Shown here in pieces: positions 17,445 to 26,276 of a DNA stretch of 43,149 nt. Source of the stretch: Tabrizicola sp. Lineage in GTDB: Bacteria; Pseudomonadota; Alphaproteobacteria; Rhodobacterales; Rhodobacteraceae. Numbering within the stretch: position 1 is the stretch's first letter; each line of letters begins with the position of its first letter. Where the stretch lies: positions 1-43,149 of the forward strand of contig JALOTD010000033.1 in the NCBI GenBank assembly GCA_025458105.1, read 5' to 3'. The position numbers and the translations under genes were made by a program. The notes beneath the pieces were generated by a model. It searched no databases, was not told where the DNA came from, and worked only from the letters and a program-made list of their open reading frames with translations.

Positions 17445-18111
17445 TGACGGGGAAAACCCGCGCGTCGACACCTATTTCGTCGACATGGACACCTGCGGCC
17501 CGATGGTCCTGGATGCGCTGATCAAGATCAAGACCGAAATCGACCCCACGCTGACCTTCCGCCGGTCTTGCCGCGAGGGTATCTGCGGGTCCTGCGCGAT
17601 GAACATCGACGGGATCAACACGCTGGCCTGCATCTATGGGTTGGACGAGATCAAGGGCGATGTGAAGATCTACCCGCTGCCGCATATGGCGGTGATCAAG
17701 GACCTGATCCCGGACCTGACGCATTTCTACGCCCAGCATGCCAGCATCATGCCGTGGCTGGAGACGAAGACGAACCGCCCGGCCAAGGAGTGGAGGCAGT
17801 CGATCGAGGACCGGAAGAAGCTCGACGGGTTGTACGAGTGCGTGATGTGCGCGTCGTGTTCGACCTCGTGCCCGAGCTACTGGTGGAACTCGGACCGCTA
17901 TCTGGGACCGGCGGCGCTGCTGCACGCCTATCGCTGGATCATCGACTCGCGCGATGAAGCGACCGGCGAGCGGCTGGACCAGCTGGAGGACCCGTTCAAG
18001 CTGTACCGCTGCCACACGATCATGAACTGCGCCAAGACCTGCCCCAAGGGGTTGAACCCGGCCAAGGCGATTGCCGAGATCAAGAAGATGATGGTGGAGC
18101 GGGTGGTCTGA
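17335..18111 (+). CDS. sdhB: Succinate dehydrogenase iron-sulfur subunit
   Basis: 258 aa. All three clusters are visible: [2Fe-2S] ligands C79, C84, C87 and C99; [4Fe-4S] ligands C169, C172 and C175 in [11 protein letters not shown] with C236; [3Fe-4S] ligands C179, C226 and C232. It carries electrons from SdhA FAD to the membrane anchor. AAAGGACAGACCG precedes the ATG. It is separated from sdhA by three lipoproteins and the GT61 gene, whose frame overlaps the first 110 bp. Confidence 0.97.
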   Translation: MVQFTLPKNSKIRTGKTWPRPEGKNVRKFQIYRWNPDDGENPRVDTYFVDMDTCGPMVLDALIKIKTEIDPTLTFRRSCREGICGSCAMNIDGINTLACIYGLDEIKGDVKIYPLPHMAVIKDLIPDLTHFYAQHASIMPWLETKTNRPAKEWRQSIEDRKKLDGLYECVMCASCSTSCPSYWWNSDRYLGPAALLHAYRWIIDSRDEATGERLDQLEDPFKLYRCHTIMNCAKTCPKGLNPAKAIAEIKKMMVERVV

Positions 18112-18145
18112 GGTGCTCTGCCTGAAGTCCCAGTCGAGATAGACC

Positions 18146-18367
18146 ATGCCGTTCGTCATTCTGGCCATTGTCGTGATTGCTGGGATTGTTCTGCTTGCGG
18201 GGCGCGGTAGGCTGTCAAATCGCAAGTGCAAATGGCGCAAGGAGGGGTTGCGCCATGGCACCTCTTCAACGCGCTGGCTGTGCATGACCTGTCGCGCCGA
18301 GGCCTTCACCTGGGACGCGCTGCCCCCGAAGGAATGCAAGAGGGACGTGCGTCCGACCCAGCTTTAG
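18146..18367 (+). CDS. Small membrane-anchored four-cysteine protein
   Basis: 73 aa: one N-terminal hydrophobic helix (MPFVILAIVVIAGIVLLAG), then a short basic domain with cysteines at about 28, 46, 49 and 64 (KCKW..., LCMTCR, ECKR), which looks like a small zinc-ribbon or redox motif. I recall similar proteins in Rhodobacteraceae. Function unknown. It lies 34 bp after sdhB and may be the last gene of that operon. Confidence 0.6.
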   Translation: MPFVILAIVVIAGIVLLAGRGRLSNRKCKWRKEGLRHGTSSTRWLCMTCRAEAFTWDALPPKECKRDVRPTQL

Positions 18368-18405
18368 GTGTTGCATCCGGATCGACACCACAAAAGGTCA
18401 GCGAG

Positions 18406-19272
18406 ATGAAACTAAACCTGCCCCAGCATCCTGTCCCCTACGATGGCCCTGCACGCAAGGCGGTCTCTCCGGTGATCTGCTATCCAGTCGATGACCTGGC
18501 TCCCCCCGATCTTGCCGCCTACCGCTCGGCACGGGAGGGGTGGAGCCTTCAGTCCGAAGTGCTGGTGCCACCGCGTGAGGCCAGAAGTTTCGAGGTGCCT
18601 GCGGGGCATTTCTTCCGGATCGTCAGTGTCGAGGGGCCGCAGGTTGGTGACCTGAACCTGTTCGCGAAGGACAACCTGGGGGAACGGTTCTTTTCCGGCA
18701 AGACCCGCGCCCTGCACGGGACGCATCTGTCGACAGGGGACCGGATGTGGTCTTGCCTGCCGTACCTGCGGCCGATGGCGACGATCACCGACGACACGTT
18801 GGACTGGTACGGGTTCGATGCCTTTGGCGGGTCAGTCCACGACGTGATCGGCACGCGCTGCGATCCTTATACCCATGCGCTTCTGTCCGGGGGTGAACAG
18901 TATCACCATTGCTGCCATTCCAACCTGACGCGGGCCGTCGCCGACCACTGGGGCCTGCCAGTCAAGGCGGCGGAGCTGCATGTGCATGACGTGCTGAACG
19001 TCTTCATGTGCACCGGGTTCACGCGGGACACGGGGCAGTATTTCATGAAGGCCTCCCCAGTCCGGCCAGGGGATTATCTGGAGTTCATGGCGGAGATCGA
19101 TCTGCTGGGGGTGCTATCGGCCTGCCCCGGCGGGGATTGCTCATCCGAGCATTCCTCGGACGTGGCGGTGTGTCATCCGCTTATGGTGCAGGTGTTCAAG
19201 CCTTTGGCCCCGCCAGTGGGCTGGGTGCCGTCAGGGCCGAACGCGTACGACCGAAGCCACGGTCAGGAATAG
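18406..19272 (+). CDS. DUF1989 / urea carboxylase-associated family protein
   Basis: 288 aa. Contains VPAGHFFRIVSVEGPQVGDLNLF, the DUF1989 core, and CPGGDCSSEHSSD near residue 240, with cysteines and acidic residues proposed as metal ligands in this family. Related proteins accompany urea carboxylase or act on amino/amide substrates, but the reaction is not established. ATG at 18406 with AAAGGTCAGCGAG upstream. The 3' end overlaps the convergent aldo/keto reductase gene by 10 bp. Confidence 0.82.
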   Translation: MKLNLPQHPVPYDGPARKAVSPVICYPVDDLAPPDLAAYRSAREGWSLQSEVLVPPREARSFEVPAGHFFRIVSVEGPQVGDLNLFAKDNLGERFFSGKTRALHGTHLSTGDRMWSCLPYLRPMATITDDTLDWYGFDAFGGSVHDVIGTRCDPYTHALLSGGEQYHHCCHSNLTRAVADHWGLPVKAAELHVHDVLNVFMCTGFTRDTGQYFMKASPVRPGDYLEFMAEIDLLGVLSACPGGDCSSEHSSDVAVCHPLMVQVFKPLAPPVGWVPSGPNAYDRSHGQE

Positions 19273-20246
19273 CGTTCCACCGTCGCGGCCTGGGCGTCGT
19301 CGTAGCGGTCGCCCCAGGCCCAGCCGACGGGGAGGAGGCGGTCGATCTCTGCCCGGTCGTCGTCGGTAAGGTCGATCTCGGGGGCCATGGACCAGGCGTG
19401 CAGGTGCTCTGCGGTTCGCGTACCGGGGATCGGGATCACGTGAGGTGCGCGGTCCAGAACCCAGGCGAGGGCAAGGGCGGCGGGGGTGAAACCGCGGGAT
19501 TCGGCCATGAGGTGGAAGGCGTTAAGCCTCGCCCGGTTGGTCGGCCAGTTTTCCGGATAGAACCGGGGAATGCGGGTGCGGAATTCGCCCGGGGCAAAGG
19601 TTGCGGGGTCCGCCATCGGCGTGCCAAAGACGCCACGTGCCAGCGGCGAAAAGGGGACGAAGGCCACTCCAAGCTGGGCGCAACGCTGGATCAGGCCCAG
19701 TTCGGGCTGGCGGGTCCAGAGCGAGTATTCATTCTGCACGGCCATTACCGGGTGCACTGCATGGGCGCGCTCCAGCGTGTAAGGGCCGATTTCGGACAGG
19801 CCGTAGCCCAGGATTTTGCCTTCCTCGACAAAGCGTTGCATGGTGCCTGCCAGATCCTCGGCCGGGATTTGCGGGTCATGACGGTGGGCGTAGAAGAGGG
19901 TGACGTGGTCCACGCCAAGCCGCTGCAGTGAGCCTTCCAGTTCCGAGCGCAGATGTTCGGGCCGGTTGTCGATGCGGCGGTCGGGATCGGCGGAAAACGC
20001 CGCCTTGGTCGCGATGTGGGGGCGGTGGCCGGACCGCCTGAGCCATGTGCCTATGATCGTTTCGCTGATGCCCTCGCCATAGCGATTGGCGGTATCAAGG
20101 AAAGTGATCCCGGCGTCCCAGGCGGCGTCGAGTGTTCGCAAGGAGTCGGCCTCGGTCGTCGGTCCGAAGATGCCACCGAAGGACAGGCAGCCAAGGCCCA
20201 GCGCCGAGACCTTTGGGCCATTTCTGCCAAGTTGCCGTTGCCGCAT
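19263..20246 (-). CDS. Aldo/keto reductase
   Basis: 327 aa, TIM-barrel NADP-dependent oxidoreductase. Catalytic tetrad visible: D51 and Y56 in FLDTANRYGEG, K81 in IATKAAF, H in FYAHRHD near residue 117. Similar to the AKR13/YajO-like group; substrate unknown. GGAGACGGCG lies before the ATG at 20246; further in-frame codons upstream have no family similarity. The SHMT-like gene follows 49 bp upstream on the same strand. Confidence 0.9.
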   Translation of the reverse strand: MRQRQLGRNGPKVSALGLGCLSFGGIFGPTTEADSLRTLDAAWDAGITFLDTANRYGEGISETIIGTWLRRSGHRPHIATKAAFSADPDRRIDNRPEHLRSELEGSLQRLGVDHVTLFYAHRHDPQIPAEDLAGTMQRFVEEGKILGYGLSEIGPYTLERAHAVHPVMAVQNEYSLWTRQPELGLIQRCAQLGVAFVPFSPLARGVFGTPMADPATFAPGEFRTRIPRFYPENWPTNRARLNAFHLMAESRGFTPAALALAWVLDRAPHVIPIPGTRTAEHLHAWSMAPEIDLTDDDRAEIDRLLPVGWAWGDRYDDAQAATVERYS

Positions 20247-20295
20247 CGCCGTCTCCTGCTGTTTGCCGGCAGGAGACGAGAGCGGGCGGGAATGG

Positions 20296-21615
20296 TCAAG
20301 GGTTGATGAAATGCAGGCCCTGGAACCTTGAGCGCAGGGCCTTGGTGCGAGGCGCGACGGTTTCAGGGGCGTTCGACCACAGGCCCTCGGCAATCAGGGT
20401 GGCCAGTGCGGGGGCATCGGCGGGGGTGACGCCACGGCGGACGAGTTCGGGGGTGCCGATGCGCAGGCCGTTCATGTCGCCGGGGACTTCGGGGATTGGC
20501 AGGCCGATGCCACAGGCCAGGAACCCGGCCTTCCGCAAGGTCTTCGAGGCGGCCTGTCCGCCGCCGAAGGACCTTGCCTCGATGGCAAACTGGTGCGAGG
20601 TGGTGAACCCGCGATCAGCGGCAAAGACTGGTAGGCCAAGCTGGCTGAGTTCGGTCGCGAGGGCCTTGGCCAGGTCTACCATCGCTCTGGCGTAACGAGC
20701 GCCATGATCGCGCCAGTCCAGAAGCGTATAGGCCAGGGCCGCCGACTTCGCGGCGTCGAAATTGGCGGTGAGGCCAGGGAAGGCGATAGCGTCCAGCCGC
20801 TCGGCGATGGCGGCATCGTTGGTGACGATCAGGCCCCCGGCGGGGCCGCCGAGGGATTTGTAGGTCGACATCGTCATTAGATGCGCGCCTTCGGAGAGGG
20901 GATTGGCCCAGCTCCCCCCGGCGATGATCCCGCACTGGTGGGCGGCATCAAAGAGAACTTTTGCCCCGACCTGATCTGCGATCTTGCGGACTTCGGCCAC
21001 CGGATGCGGAAAGAGGTTCAGACTGCCGCCGACCGTGATGATCTTCGGCCGCACGGCGTGGGCAAGGTCGTGTAGCGTCGCCAGATCAAGGGTATAGCCA
21101 TCGGCGTCAATTGGGGCGGCGTGGGTGGTCAAACCGTACAGCCCCGCGCAACCGGCCTTGTGGTGGGTGACGTGGCCGCCAATGGTGCCAGGGGGCGCGA
21201 TGATGCTGTCGCCGGGTTTGGCCAGCGCCATGAAGCCGTAGAGGTTCGCCAGCGCTCCTGACCCGACGCGGATTTCGGCATACTTTGCATGGAAGATCTC
21301 GGCCGCGAGTTCAGCGGCGATGCATTCGATCTCTTCAATCGCCTCGAGCCCCATCTCGTATTTGTCGCCAGGATAGCCAAGGGATGGCCGCGACCCGATG
21401 CCAGAGGCAAGCGCCGCCTCGGCCCGGGGGTTCATCACATTGGTCGCAGGGTTCAGGTTGAAGCAGTCCCGATCGTGAATTTCGCGATTGCGGTCAATAA
21501 GTTCGTTCAGGCGGTGAGCGACTGCGGCGGCAGGTTTCCCCGTCTCTGTGGCAAGACGCTGAATGTAGGTCTCGCAGGCAGCGGGCACCCAGGGGCGGGG
21601 GGCAAGGTGAGGCAT
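20296..21615 (-). CDS. Serine hydroxymethyltransferase-like PLP enzyme
   Basis: 439 aa, fold type I PLP-dependent enzyme of the SHMT superfamily. Visible: NPATNVMNPRAEAALASGIGSRPSLGYPGDKYEMG near the start, VGSGALANLYGFMALAKPGD, DAAHQCGIIAGG, and STYKSLGGPAGG with the PLP lysine near residue 253. It differs from canonical GlyA in the N-terminal region, so it may be a specialised relative (for example 2-methylserine hydroxymethyltransferase or an aldolase) rather than the housekeeping enzyme. No glycine riboswitch was seen upstream. Confidence 0.75.
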   Translation of the reverse strand: MPHLAPRPWVPAACETYIQRLATETGKPAAAVAHRLNELIDRNREIHDRDCFNLNPATNVMNPRAEAALASGIGSRPSLGYPGDKYEMGLEAIEEIECIAAELAAEIFHAKYAEIRVGSGALANLYGFMALAKPGDSIIAPPGTIGGHVTHHKAGCAGLYGLTTHAAPIDADGYTLDLATLHDLAHAVRPKIITVGGSLNLFPHPVAEVRKIADQVGAKVLFDAAHQCGIIAGGSWANPLSEGAHLMTMSTYKSLGGPAGGLIVTNDAAIAERLDAIAFPGLTANFDAAKSAALAYTLLDWRDHGARYARAMVDLAKALATELSQLGLPVFAADRGFTTSHQFAIEARSFGGGQAASKTLRKAGFLACGIGLPIPEVPGDMNGLRIGTPELVRRGVTPADAPALATLIAEGLWSNAPETVAPRTKALRSRFQGLHFINP

Positions 21616-21679
21616 GGCGATCTCCGGTCACGTCCAGCAACTTGACCTGGCGGCCGCGACTTTCGCAAGCTGGAAGCGG

Positions 21680-22126
21680 TCACTTGGTGACGACGGGCAA
21701 ACCCCGAGCGATCCAGCCTGGTCCGTAAGGCGAGCCGAGCATGCCTTCCGGCACGTTGATGATTTGGGAGAAGCCGCTTTCGGTCAGCAACTTGGCCAAG
21801 CGGGCAGAGCGGACGCCGCGCGCGCAAATCAGGGCAATCGGGCGGCCGCGATCGCCGCCTGCAAGCCCGCTGAGTTGGTCGATGAAGTCCTCGTGGCGCA
21901 TGTCCAGACGGTGCGCGCCCTCACCGCTGCCGGTCGCCCTCCATTCGTCGGGACGACGGATGTCAATGAGAAGGATCGCGCCGGACTTGGCCTCACGGTG
22001 GGCTGCGGCAGGATCAAGGCTCGGGCCAGCGTAGGCCGGAGGCAGGTAAGAATAACTGACGACCGCCGCGCCGATTGCAGCTGCAGAGAAGAACAGTACG
22101 GTTCGGCGTTGCAGCATCGCGAACAT
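21680..22126 (-). CDS. Rhodanese-like protein with N-terminal membrane anchor
   Basis: 148 aa. An N-terminal hydrophobic segment (TVLFFSAAAIGAAVVSYSYLPP) is followed by one rhodanese domain with LIDIRRPDEW and the active loop CARGVRSA, catalytic cysteine C101. It would move sulfane sulfur, probably on the periplasmic side. An alternative ATG at 22117 has the better-spaced AAGGA and may be the true start. It lies downstream of deoD on the same strand. Confidence 0.82.
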   Translation of the reverse strand: MFAMLQRRTVLFFSAAAIGAAVVSYSYLPPAYAGPSLDPAAAHREAKSGAILLIDIRRPDEWRATGSGEGAHRLDMRHEDFIDQLSGLAGGDRGRPIALICARGVRSARLAKLLTESGFSQIINVPEGMLGSPYGPGWIARGLPVVTK

Positions 22127-22194
22127 CCTTGGTCGTTCACGAAACGATAGCCTGAACGGGCGCAGGCACAACTGACGTTTCCGCAACTCGGGAC

Positions 22195-22899
22195 TTAGCC
22201 GAAAGCGGAGGTCAATGCGATCTCGACCATTGCGCCGAAGCTGCGTTCGCGCTGATCTGAGGGTAGGGAAGCCCCGGTCATGATATGGTCCGAGACAGTG
22301 AGCACCGCCAACGCGCGGGCCTTGTGGCGGGCAGCGACCACATAAAGCTCTGCCGCTTCCATTTCCACGCCAAGACAACCGTGGCGGAGGAGTTCATTGG
22401 AGAGGTCAGGGCGTTCGTCGTAGAAGGTGTCGGACGAATAAATGCCGCCGACATGGACAGGGATGCCGATGGCCGTGGCAGCCGCGTAAGCCTTTGACAG
22501 AAGGGTGAAATCAGCGCAGGGCGCGAAGTTGAGTTCCTTGAAGATGGTGCGCGAGGGCGATCCGACGGTGGAGGCCGTCTGCGCCAGGATCACGTCGCGC
22601 ACCTTGACATGTTCGGGCAGTGCCCCAGCCGACCCGATGCGGATCAGGGTCTTCGCGCCATAGTCGCGGATCAGTTCGTTTGCGTAGATCGACAGCGAAG
22701 GCATCCCCATGCCGGACCCGTGAATAGTGACGCGGTGGCCGCGCCACATGCCGGTGTAGCCAAGCATCCCTCGCACTTCGTTCACCAGAACGGCGTCCTG
22801 CAGGAAGGTTTGTGCGGCCCAGCGGGCGCGGTAGGGGTCGCCGGGCAAAAGCACGGTTTCGGCAATTTCACCTGGCTTGGCGCCGATATGGACGGTCAT
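22195..22899 (-). CDS. deoD: Purine-nucleoside phosphorylase, DeoD type
   Basis: 234 aa, close to the 239 of the E. coli hexameric enzyme. Starts [22 protein letters not shown] with the phosphate-binding [33 protein letters not shown] for ribose binding, and D in VSDH for base protonation. Reversibly splits purine nucleosides with phosphate in salvage. The ATG at 22899 has GGGGGAATC upstream and matches the family start. Confidence 0.95.
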   Translation of the reverse strand: MTVHIGAKPGEIAETVLLPGDPYRARWAAQTFLQDAVLVNEVRGMLGYTGMWRGHRVTIHGSGMGMPSLSIYANELIRDYGAKTLIRIGSAGALPEHVKVRDVILAQTASTVGSPSRTIFKELNFAPCADFTLLSKAYAAATAIGIPVHVGGIYSSDTFYDERPDLSNELLRHGCLGVEMEAAELYVVAARHKARALAVLTVSDHIMTGASLPSDQRERSFGAMVEIALTSAFG

Positions 22900-23047
22900 G
22901 ATTCCCCCGTTCAAGATCAAGGTTAATACCCTGATTTTGCGTGATTTATGGCTTCTGCCTTCTATCTGCCTTGTGTCTGGCCTCCGTTTGGCACAGCGTA
23001 AGGCATTCGCTGCATTAACCCGGCGCATGGGGGCGTTGGCAAGAGGG

Positions 23048-23491
23048 TCAGTCGACGGTTGCGAGGGAAGCTGTGGCACGATCCCATGTCATGCGGAAGG
23101 TGCCGGGTTTGGGTTGGTTCAAGAGTTCGCCTGCAATGGTGACCTGCAGGAGCTGGCGGTCGCCGTCAGGTACCAGCGACCAGTCAAGCGCCACCAGGCT
23201 GTGCTGGGCTTCGCCGACAAAGACGTTGACCTCGCAGCCGATTTCGTCGCCGCAGAACATGCGAGGTCCGGTTGAGCAAGAAAGCTTGCGGCTGTCGAGG
23301 ATCAGGGCCGGGTCCTCAGGCCCGAACAGAAAGGCCTGCATAATTGCGCCGTCAGGCTGGGTCAGCGTGCCGCCCTGCGCCTGGCAGGCGCTGGCGTGGT
23401 GCTTGAGCAACGTTTGCAGGGCGGCTGGCAAGGTGGGGTCGGCCAGCGCCGGGCCGGACAGTAGGGTCAAAAGCGCGGCCGTGCGGATCAT
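23048..23491 (-). CDS. Secreted cysteine-containing protein (pair member 2)
   Basis: 147 aa, signal peptide [17 protein letters not shown]. Mature part has [22 protein letters not shown], closely parallel to FACSDSYGLYCGTQGCGVETLIDG in the gene just upstream, so the two are paralogs. Probably periplasmic and disulfide-bonded. Function unknown. Its ATG overlaps the upstream stop (ATGA), which sets the start at 23491 and indicates translational coupling. Confidence 0.78.
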   Translation of the reverse strand: MIRTAALLTLLSGPALADPTLPAALQTLLKHHASACQAQGGTLTQPDGAIMQAFLFGPEDPALILDSRKLSCSTGPRMFCGDEIGCEVNVFVGEAQHSLVALDWSLVPDGDRQLLQVTIAGELLNQPKPGTFRMTWDRATASLATVD

Positions 23492-23892
23492 TGCAGGACC
23501 CATTCGGATCCGGACCACAGGAAACGTACGGTTTCGCCTGCGTCGTTCGGAGCGGTCAGGTAGGTCGTACCGTCTTCGATCACCACCTCCCAGCTGCGCA
23601 GCATCAGCGAGCCAAGAGTGCCGTCGATCAGGGTTTCCACGCCACAGCCTTGTGTGCCGCAGTAAAGGCCGTAGCTGTCGGAACAGGCAAAGCCTGCGGC
23701 ATCAAGCATCCAGTCCTGGGTGCCATCGCCATTCAGGTCGCGCTGGATGACAGTCCCGGGCGCGACCGAGAATTCGCCCTCGCAGTACGAGCTGGCTTCC
23801 TCGATCATGTTTTCGAATTCGGCTGGCCAGGAGAGTTCCTGTGCGGCGGCGGGTAGCGCAGTGAGGGACAATAGCAGGGCAAGTCGCAGCAT
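23488..23892 (-). CDS. Secreted cysteine-containing protein (pair member 1)
   Basis: 134 aa, signal peptide MLRLALLLSLTALPAAA. Mature part carries RDLNGDGTQDWMLDA (residues 51-65), an FG-GAP/VCBS-type calcium loop, then a cysteine cluster shared with the downstream paralog. AAAGGATCCTC precedes the ATG at 23892. First of a two-gene operon. Function unknown. Confidence 0.78.
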   Translation of the reverse strand: MLRLALLLSLTALPAAAQELSWPAEFENMIEEASSYCEGEFSVAPGTVIQRDLNGDGTQDWMLDAAGFACSDSYGLYCGTQGCGVETLIDGTLGSLMLRSWEVVIEDGTTYLTAPNDAGETVRFLWSGSEWVLQ

Positions 23893-23971
23893 GAGGATCC
23901 TTTCCAAACGTCTTGCCCGGGGTAGGTCAAGGCGGGCCCTGCGGAAAGGCTGGAAAACCTGATGGATCTAG

Positions 23972-25924
23972 CTATTCGGCGGCCAACGGAGCGGGGTCGG
24001 CAAGCGCGACCAAGTCCAGCATGATCCGGTTCAATTGGAAGTCCTTGGGTGTGTAGACTTTGGCGACCCCCATGGCGGTCAGGGTCTGCGCGTCGTCTTC
24101 CGGGATGATCCCTCCAACGACCAGGGGCTGGGTGAGGTGCGCCTCGCGCATGAGGTCCAGCATTTCACGGATCAAAGGGATGTGGCTGCCCGAGAGGATC
24201 GACAGGCCAATGACGTCAGGTTGCTTTTCGGCAGCGGCAGCGACGATTTCCTGGGGAGTCAGGCGGATGCCGTCATAAGTGATCTCGATCCCGCAGTCGC
24301 GGGCACGGGCGGCGATCTGTTCTGCTCCATTCGAGTGGCCGTCGAGGCCGGGCTTGCCGAGGAGGAGGCGGAGCGGCCGGCCAAGCTTGGTGGCGACGGC
24401 AGCGACGGCGTCGCGGACGGGTTCCAGCCCTTCGGTGCGGTTGGAGGGGTGTTGGCTGACGCCGGTCGGCGCGCGGTATTCTCCGTAAAGCGCGCGCATG
24501 GCACCGCCCCATTCGCCAGTGGTGACGCCGGCTTTGGCGCAAAGGATGGAGGCGGGCATGATGTTTTCGCCGGTTTGCGCGGCCTGGCGGAGGGCTGACA
24601 GGGCTTCTGCGACTTTGGCGGGGTCGCGGGTGGCGCGCCACTCAGCAAGGCGGGCGCATTGGTCGGCCTCGGCCTTGGGGTCGGCCTGCATGATCGCGCC
24701 TTCGCCGGTGGCGAGGGGCGAGGGTTCCGTGGTGGTGAACTTGTTGACGCCGACGACGGTGGTCGCGCCGGATTCGATGCGGGCCAGGCGTTCGGCGTTG
24801 GCCTCGACCAAGCGGCCCTTCATGTAGGCGATGGCGGCCACGGCCCCGCCCATCGCGTCGATATGGGCGAGTTCTTCGAGTGCGCCTTGCTTGAGGCTTT
24901 CGACCTTGCGGTCGATGGCGGGGTTGCCATCGAAAAGATCGTCGTATTCCAGAAGGTCAGTCTCGTAGGCGAGGATCTGCTGCATCCGCAGCGACCATTG
25001 CTGGTCGAAGGGGCGGGGGAGACCGAGCGCCTCGTTCCAGGCGGGGAGTTGCACGGCGCGGGCGCGGGCGTTCTTGGAGAGCGTCACGGCCAGCATCTCG
25101 ATCAGGATGCGGTAGACGTTGTTTTCCGGCTGCTGTTCGGTCAGGCCGAGCGAGTTGACCTGGACGCCATAGCGGAAGCGGCGGTACTTGGCGTCGGTGA
25201 TGCCGTAGCGGGATTCGAGGAGTTCGTCCCAGAGGGCCGTGAAGGCGCGCATCTTGCAGAGCTCGGTCACGAAGCGGATGCCGGCATTTACAAAAAACGA
25301 CATTCTGCCCGCCATTGCGGGGAAATCCTCGGCCGGGACTTTCACTTTCAGATCATCAAGGACGGCGCAGGCGGTTGCGAGGGCGAAGGCCAGTTCCTGC
25401 TCTGGCGTGGCCCCGGCCTCTTGCAGGTGGTAGCTGCAGACGTTCATTGGGTTCCACTTGGGCAGGTGTTTGCCCGTATAGGCCGCGACGTCGGTGATGA
25501 GGCGGAGCGAGGGCTGCGGCGGCAGGATGTAGGTGCCGCGGCTGAGATACTCCTTGATGATGTCGTTCTGCACGGTCCCTTGCAGGGCCGCGATGTCGGC
25601 GCCCTGTTCCTCGGCCACGGCGATGTAGAGCGCGAGGAGCCAGGGGGCGGTGGCGTTGATCGTCATCGAGGTGTTCATCTGTTCGAGCGGGATGTTCGCG
25701 AACAGGGTGCGCATGTCGCCGAGGTGCGCGACGGGGACGCCAACCTTGCCGACCTCGCCCCGTGACCGGGGGTCGTCGCTGTCGTAGCCGGTCTGGGTCG
25801 GCAGGTCGAAAGCGACGGAAAGGCCGGTCTGCCCTTTGGCGAGGTTCGTCCGGTACAGCGCGTTCGACGCCGCGGCAGTTGAGTGGCCGGCGTAGGTGCG
25901 GAAGAGCCAGGGTTTCTCGGTCAT
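23972..25924 (-). CDS. ecm: Ethylmalonyl-CoA mutase (coenzyme B12-dependent)
   Basis: 650 aa. N-terminal TIM-barrel acyl-CoA mutase domain (starts MTEKPWLFRTYAGHSTAAASNALYR; GLSVAFDLPTQTGYDSDDP; MTINATAPWLLALY), C-terminal cobalamin domain with DGHSNGAEQIA (B12 axial histidine near residue 528), GLSILSGSHI and VVGGIIP. Rearranges (2R)-ethylmalonyl-CoA to methylsuccinyl-CoA in the EMC pathway. Distinguished from methylmalonyl-CoA mutase by the shorter single-chain architecture and by synteny with ccr, though that is family inference. GAGG lies 6 nt before the ATG. Upstream element at 25948-25964. Confidence 0.92.
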   Translation of the reverse strand: MTEKPWLFRTYAGHSTAAASNALYRTNLAKGQTGLSVAFDLPTQTGYDSDDPRSRGEVGKVGVPVAHLGDMRTLFANIPLEQMNTSMTINATAPWLLALYIAVAEEQGADIAALQGTVQNDIIKEYLSRGTYILPPQPSLRLITDVAAYTGKHLPKWNPMNVCSYHLQEAGATPEQELAFALATACAVLDDLKVKVPAEDFPAMAGRMSFFVNAGIRFVTELCKMRAFTALWDELLESRYGITDAKYRRFRYGVQVNSLGLTEQQPENNVYRILIEMLAVTLSKNARARAVQLPAWNEALGLPRPFDQQWSLRMQQILAYETDLLEYDDLFDGNPAIDRKVESLKQGALEELAHIDAMGGAVAAIAYMKGRLVEANAERLARIESGATTVVGVNKFTTTEPSPLATGEGAIMQADPKAEADQCARLAEWRATRDPAKVAEALSALRQAAQTGENIMPASILCAKAGVTTGEWGGAMRALYGEYRAPTGVSQHPSNRTEGLEPVRDAVAAVATKLGRPLRLLLGKPGLDGHSNGAEQIAARARDCGIEITYDGIRLTPQEIVAAAAEKQPDVIGLSILSGSHIPLIREMLDLMREAHLTQPLVVGGIIPEDDAQTLTAMGVAKVYTPKDFQLNRIMLDLVALADPAPLAAE

Positions 25925-25947
25925 GTCGGCCTCGCGAGTCGGGCGGG

Positions 25948-25964
25948 TAATTTTATTGCGTCAA
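25948..25964 (-). promoter_or_regulatory. EMC-pathway upstream element at ecm
   Basis: On the minus strand TTGACGCAATAAAATTA lies 24 bp before the ecm start. Its CGCAATAAAATT core differs at two positions from the CGCAAGAATATT found at mcl2 and ccr. TTGACG could also act as a -35 hexamer. Confidence 0.4.
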
Positions 25965-26108
25965 GGATGGGATACGGGAAAGATCATGGCGTTGTCAATC
26001 GCTGCGCTGCGGCGAGGCTTCTCGTGCGCCTCGGCTTCTCGTCGCGGGTGTCCACCTAGGAATGACGAAGTCATCGACGAGGTTCCCGGTTTCGGGCAGG
26101 CTGCCCGC

Positions 26109-26276
26109 ATGTTCGGTACGGTTGCTGTTCCCGTCTGGTTGCTGGTCCTGATCCTGGGCTTTGCCGCGATCAGCTTTGCCACGCATTTCCTCTTCCCAAG
26201 CGTCCGCTGGTTCTTCCGCCGCAGGGCCGAGCGGGCACTGTCACGAGGCGGACATGGTGGCGCGGCTGGCCTATGA
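26109..26276 (+). pseudogene. Displaced N-terminal membrane anchor of the acyltransferase
   Basis: MFGTVAVPVWLLVLILGFAAI continues with a hydrophobic helix then FLFPSVRWFFRRRAERALS, the usual N-terminus of the Rhodobacteraceae acyltransferase that follows. After ALS the frame goes wrong and stops at 26276, while the acyltransferase continues in another frame from about 26254. Family proteins have roughly 20 more residues between these blocks, so about 50-60 nt seem to be missing near 26240-26254. Confidence 0.65.

Noticed and set aside
16056..18339. Two long minus-strand open frames opposite GT61 and sdhB
   Set aside because: They mirror the real plus-strand genes and their products are low-complexity, arginine/proline-rich.
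21616..21679. Glycine riboswitch upstream of the SHMT-like gene
   Set aside because: The short intergenic stretch has no recognisable aptamer core.
24659..25765. Long plus-strand open frame opposite ecm
   Set aside because: Antisense shadow of a clear ecm gene, no domain or ribosome site.
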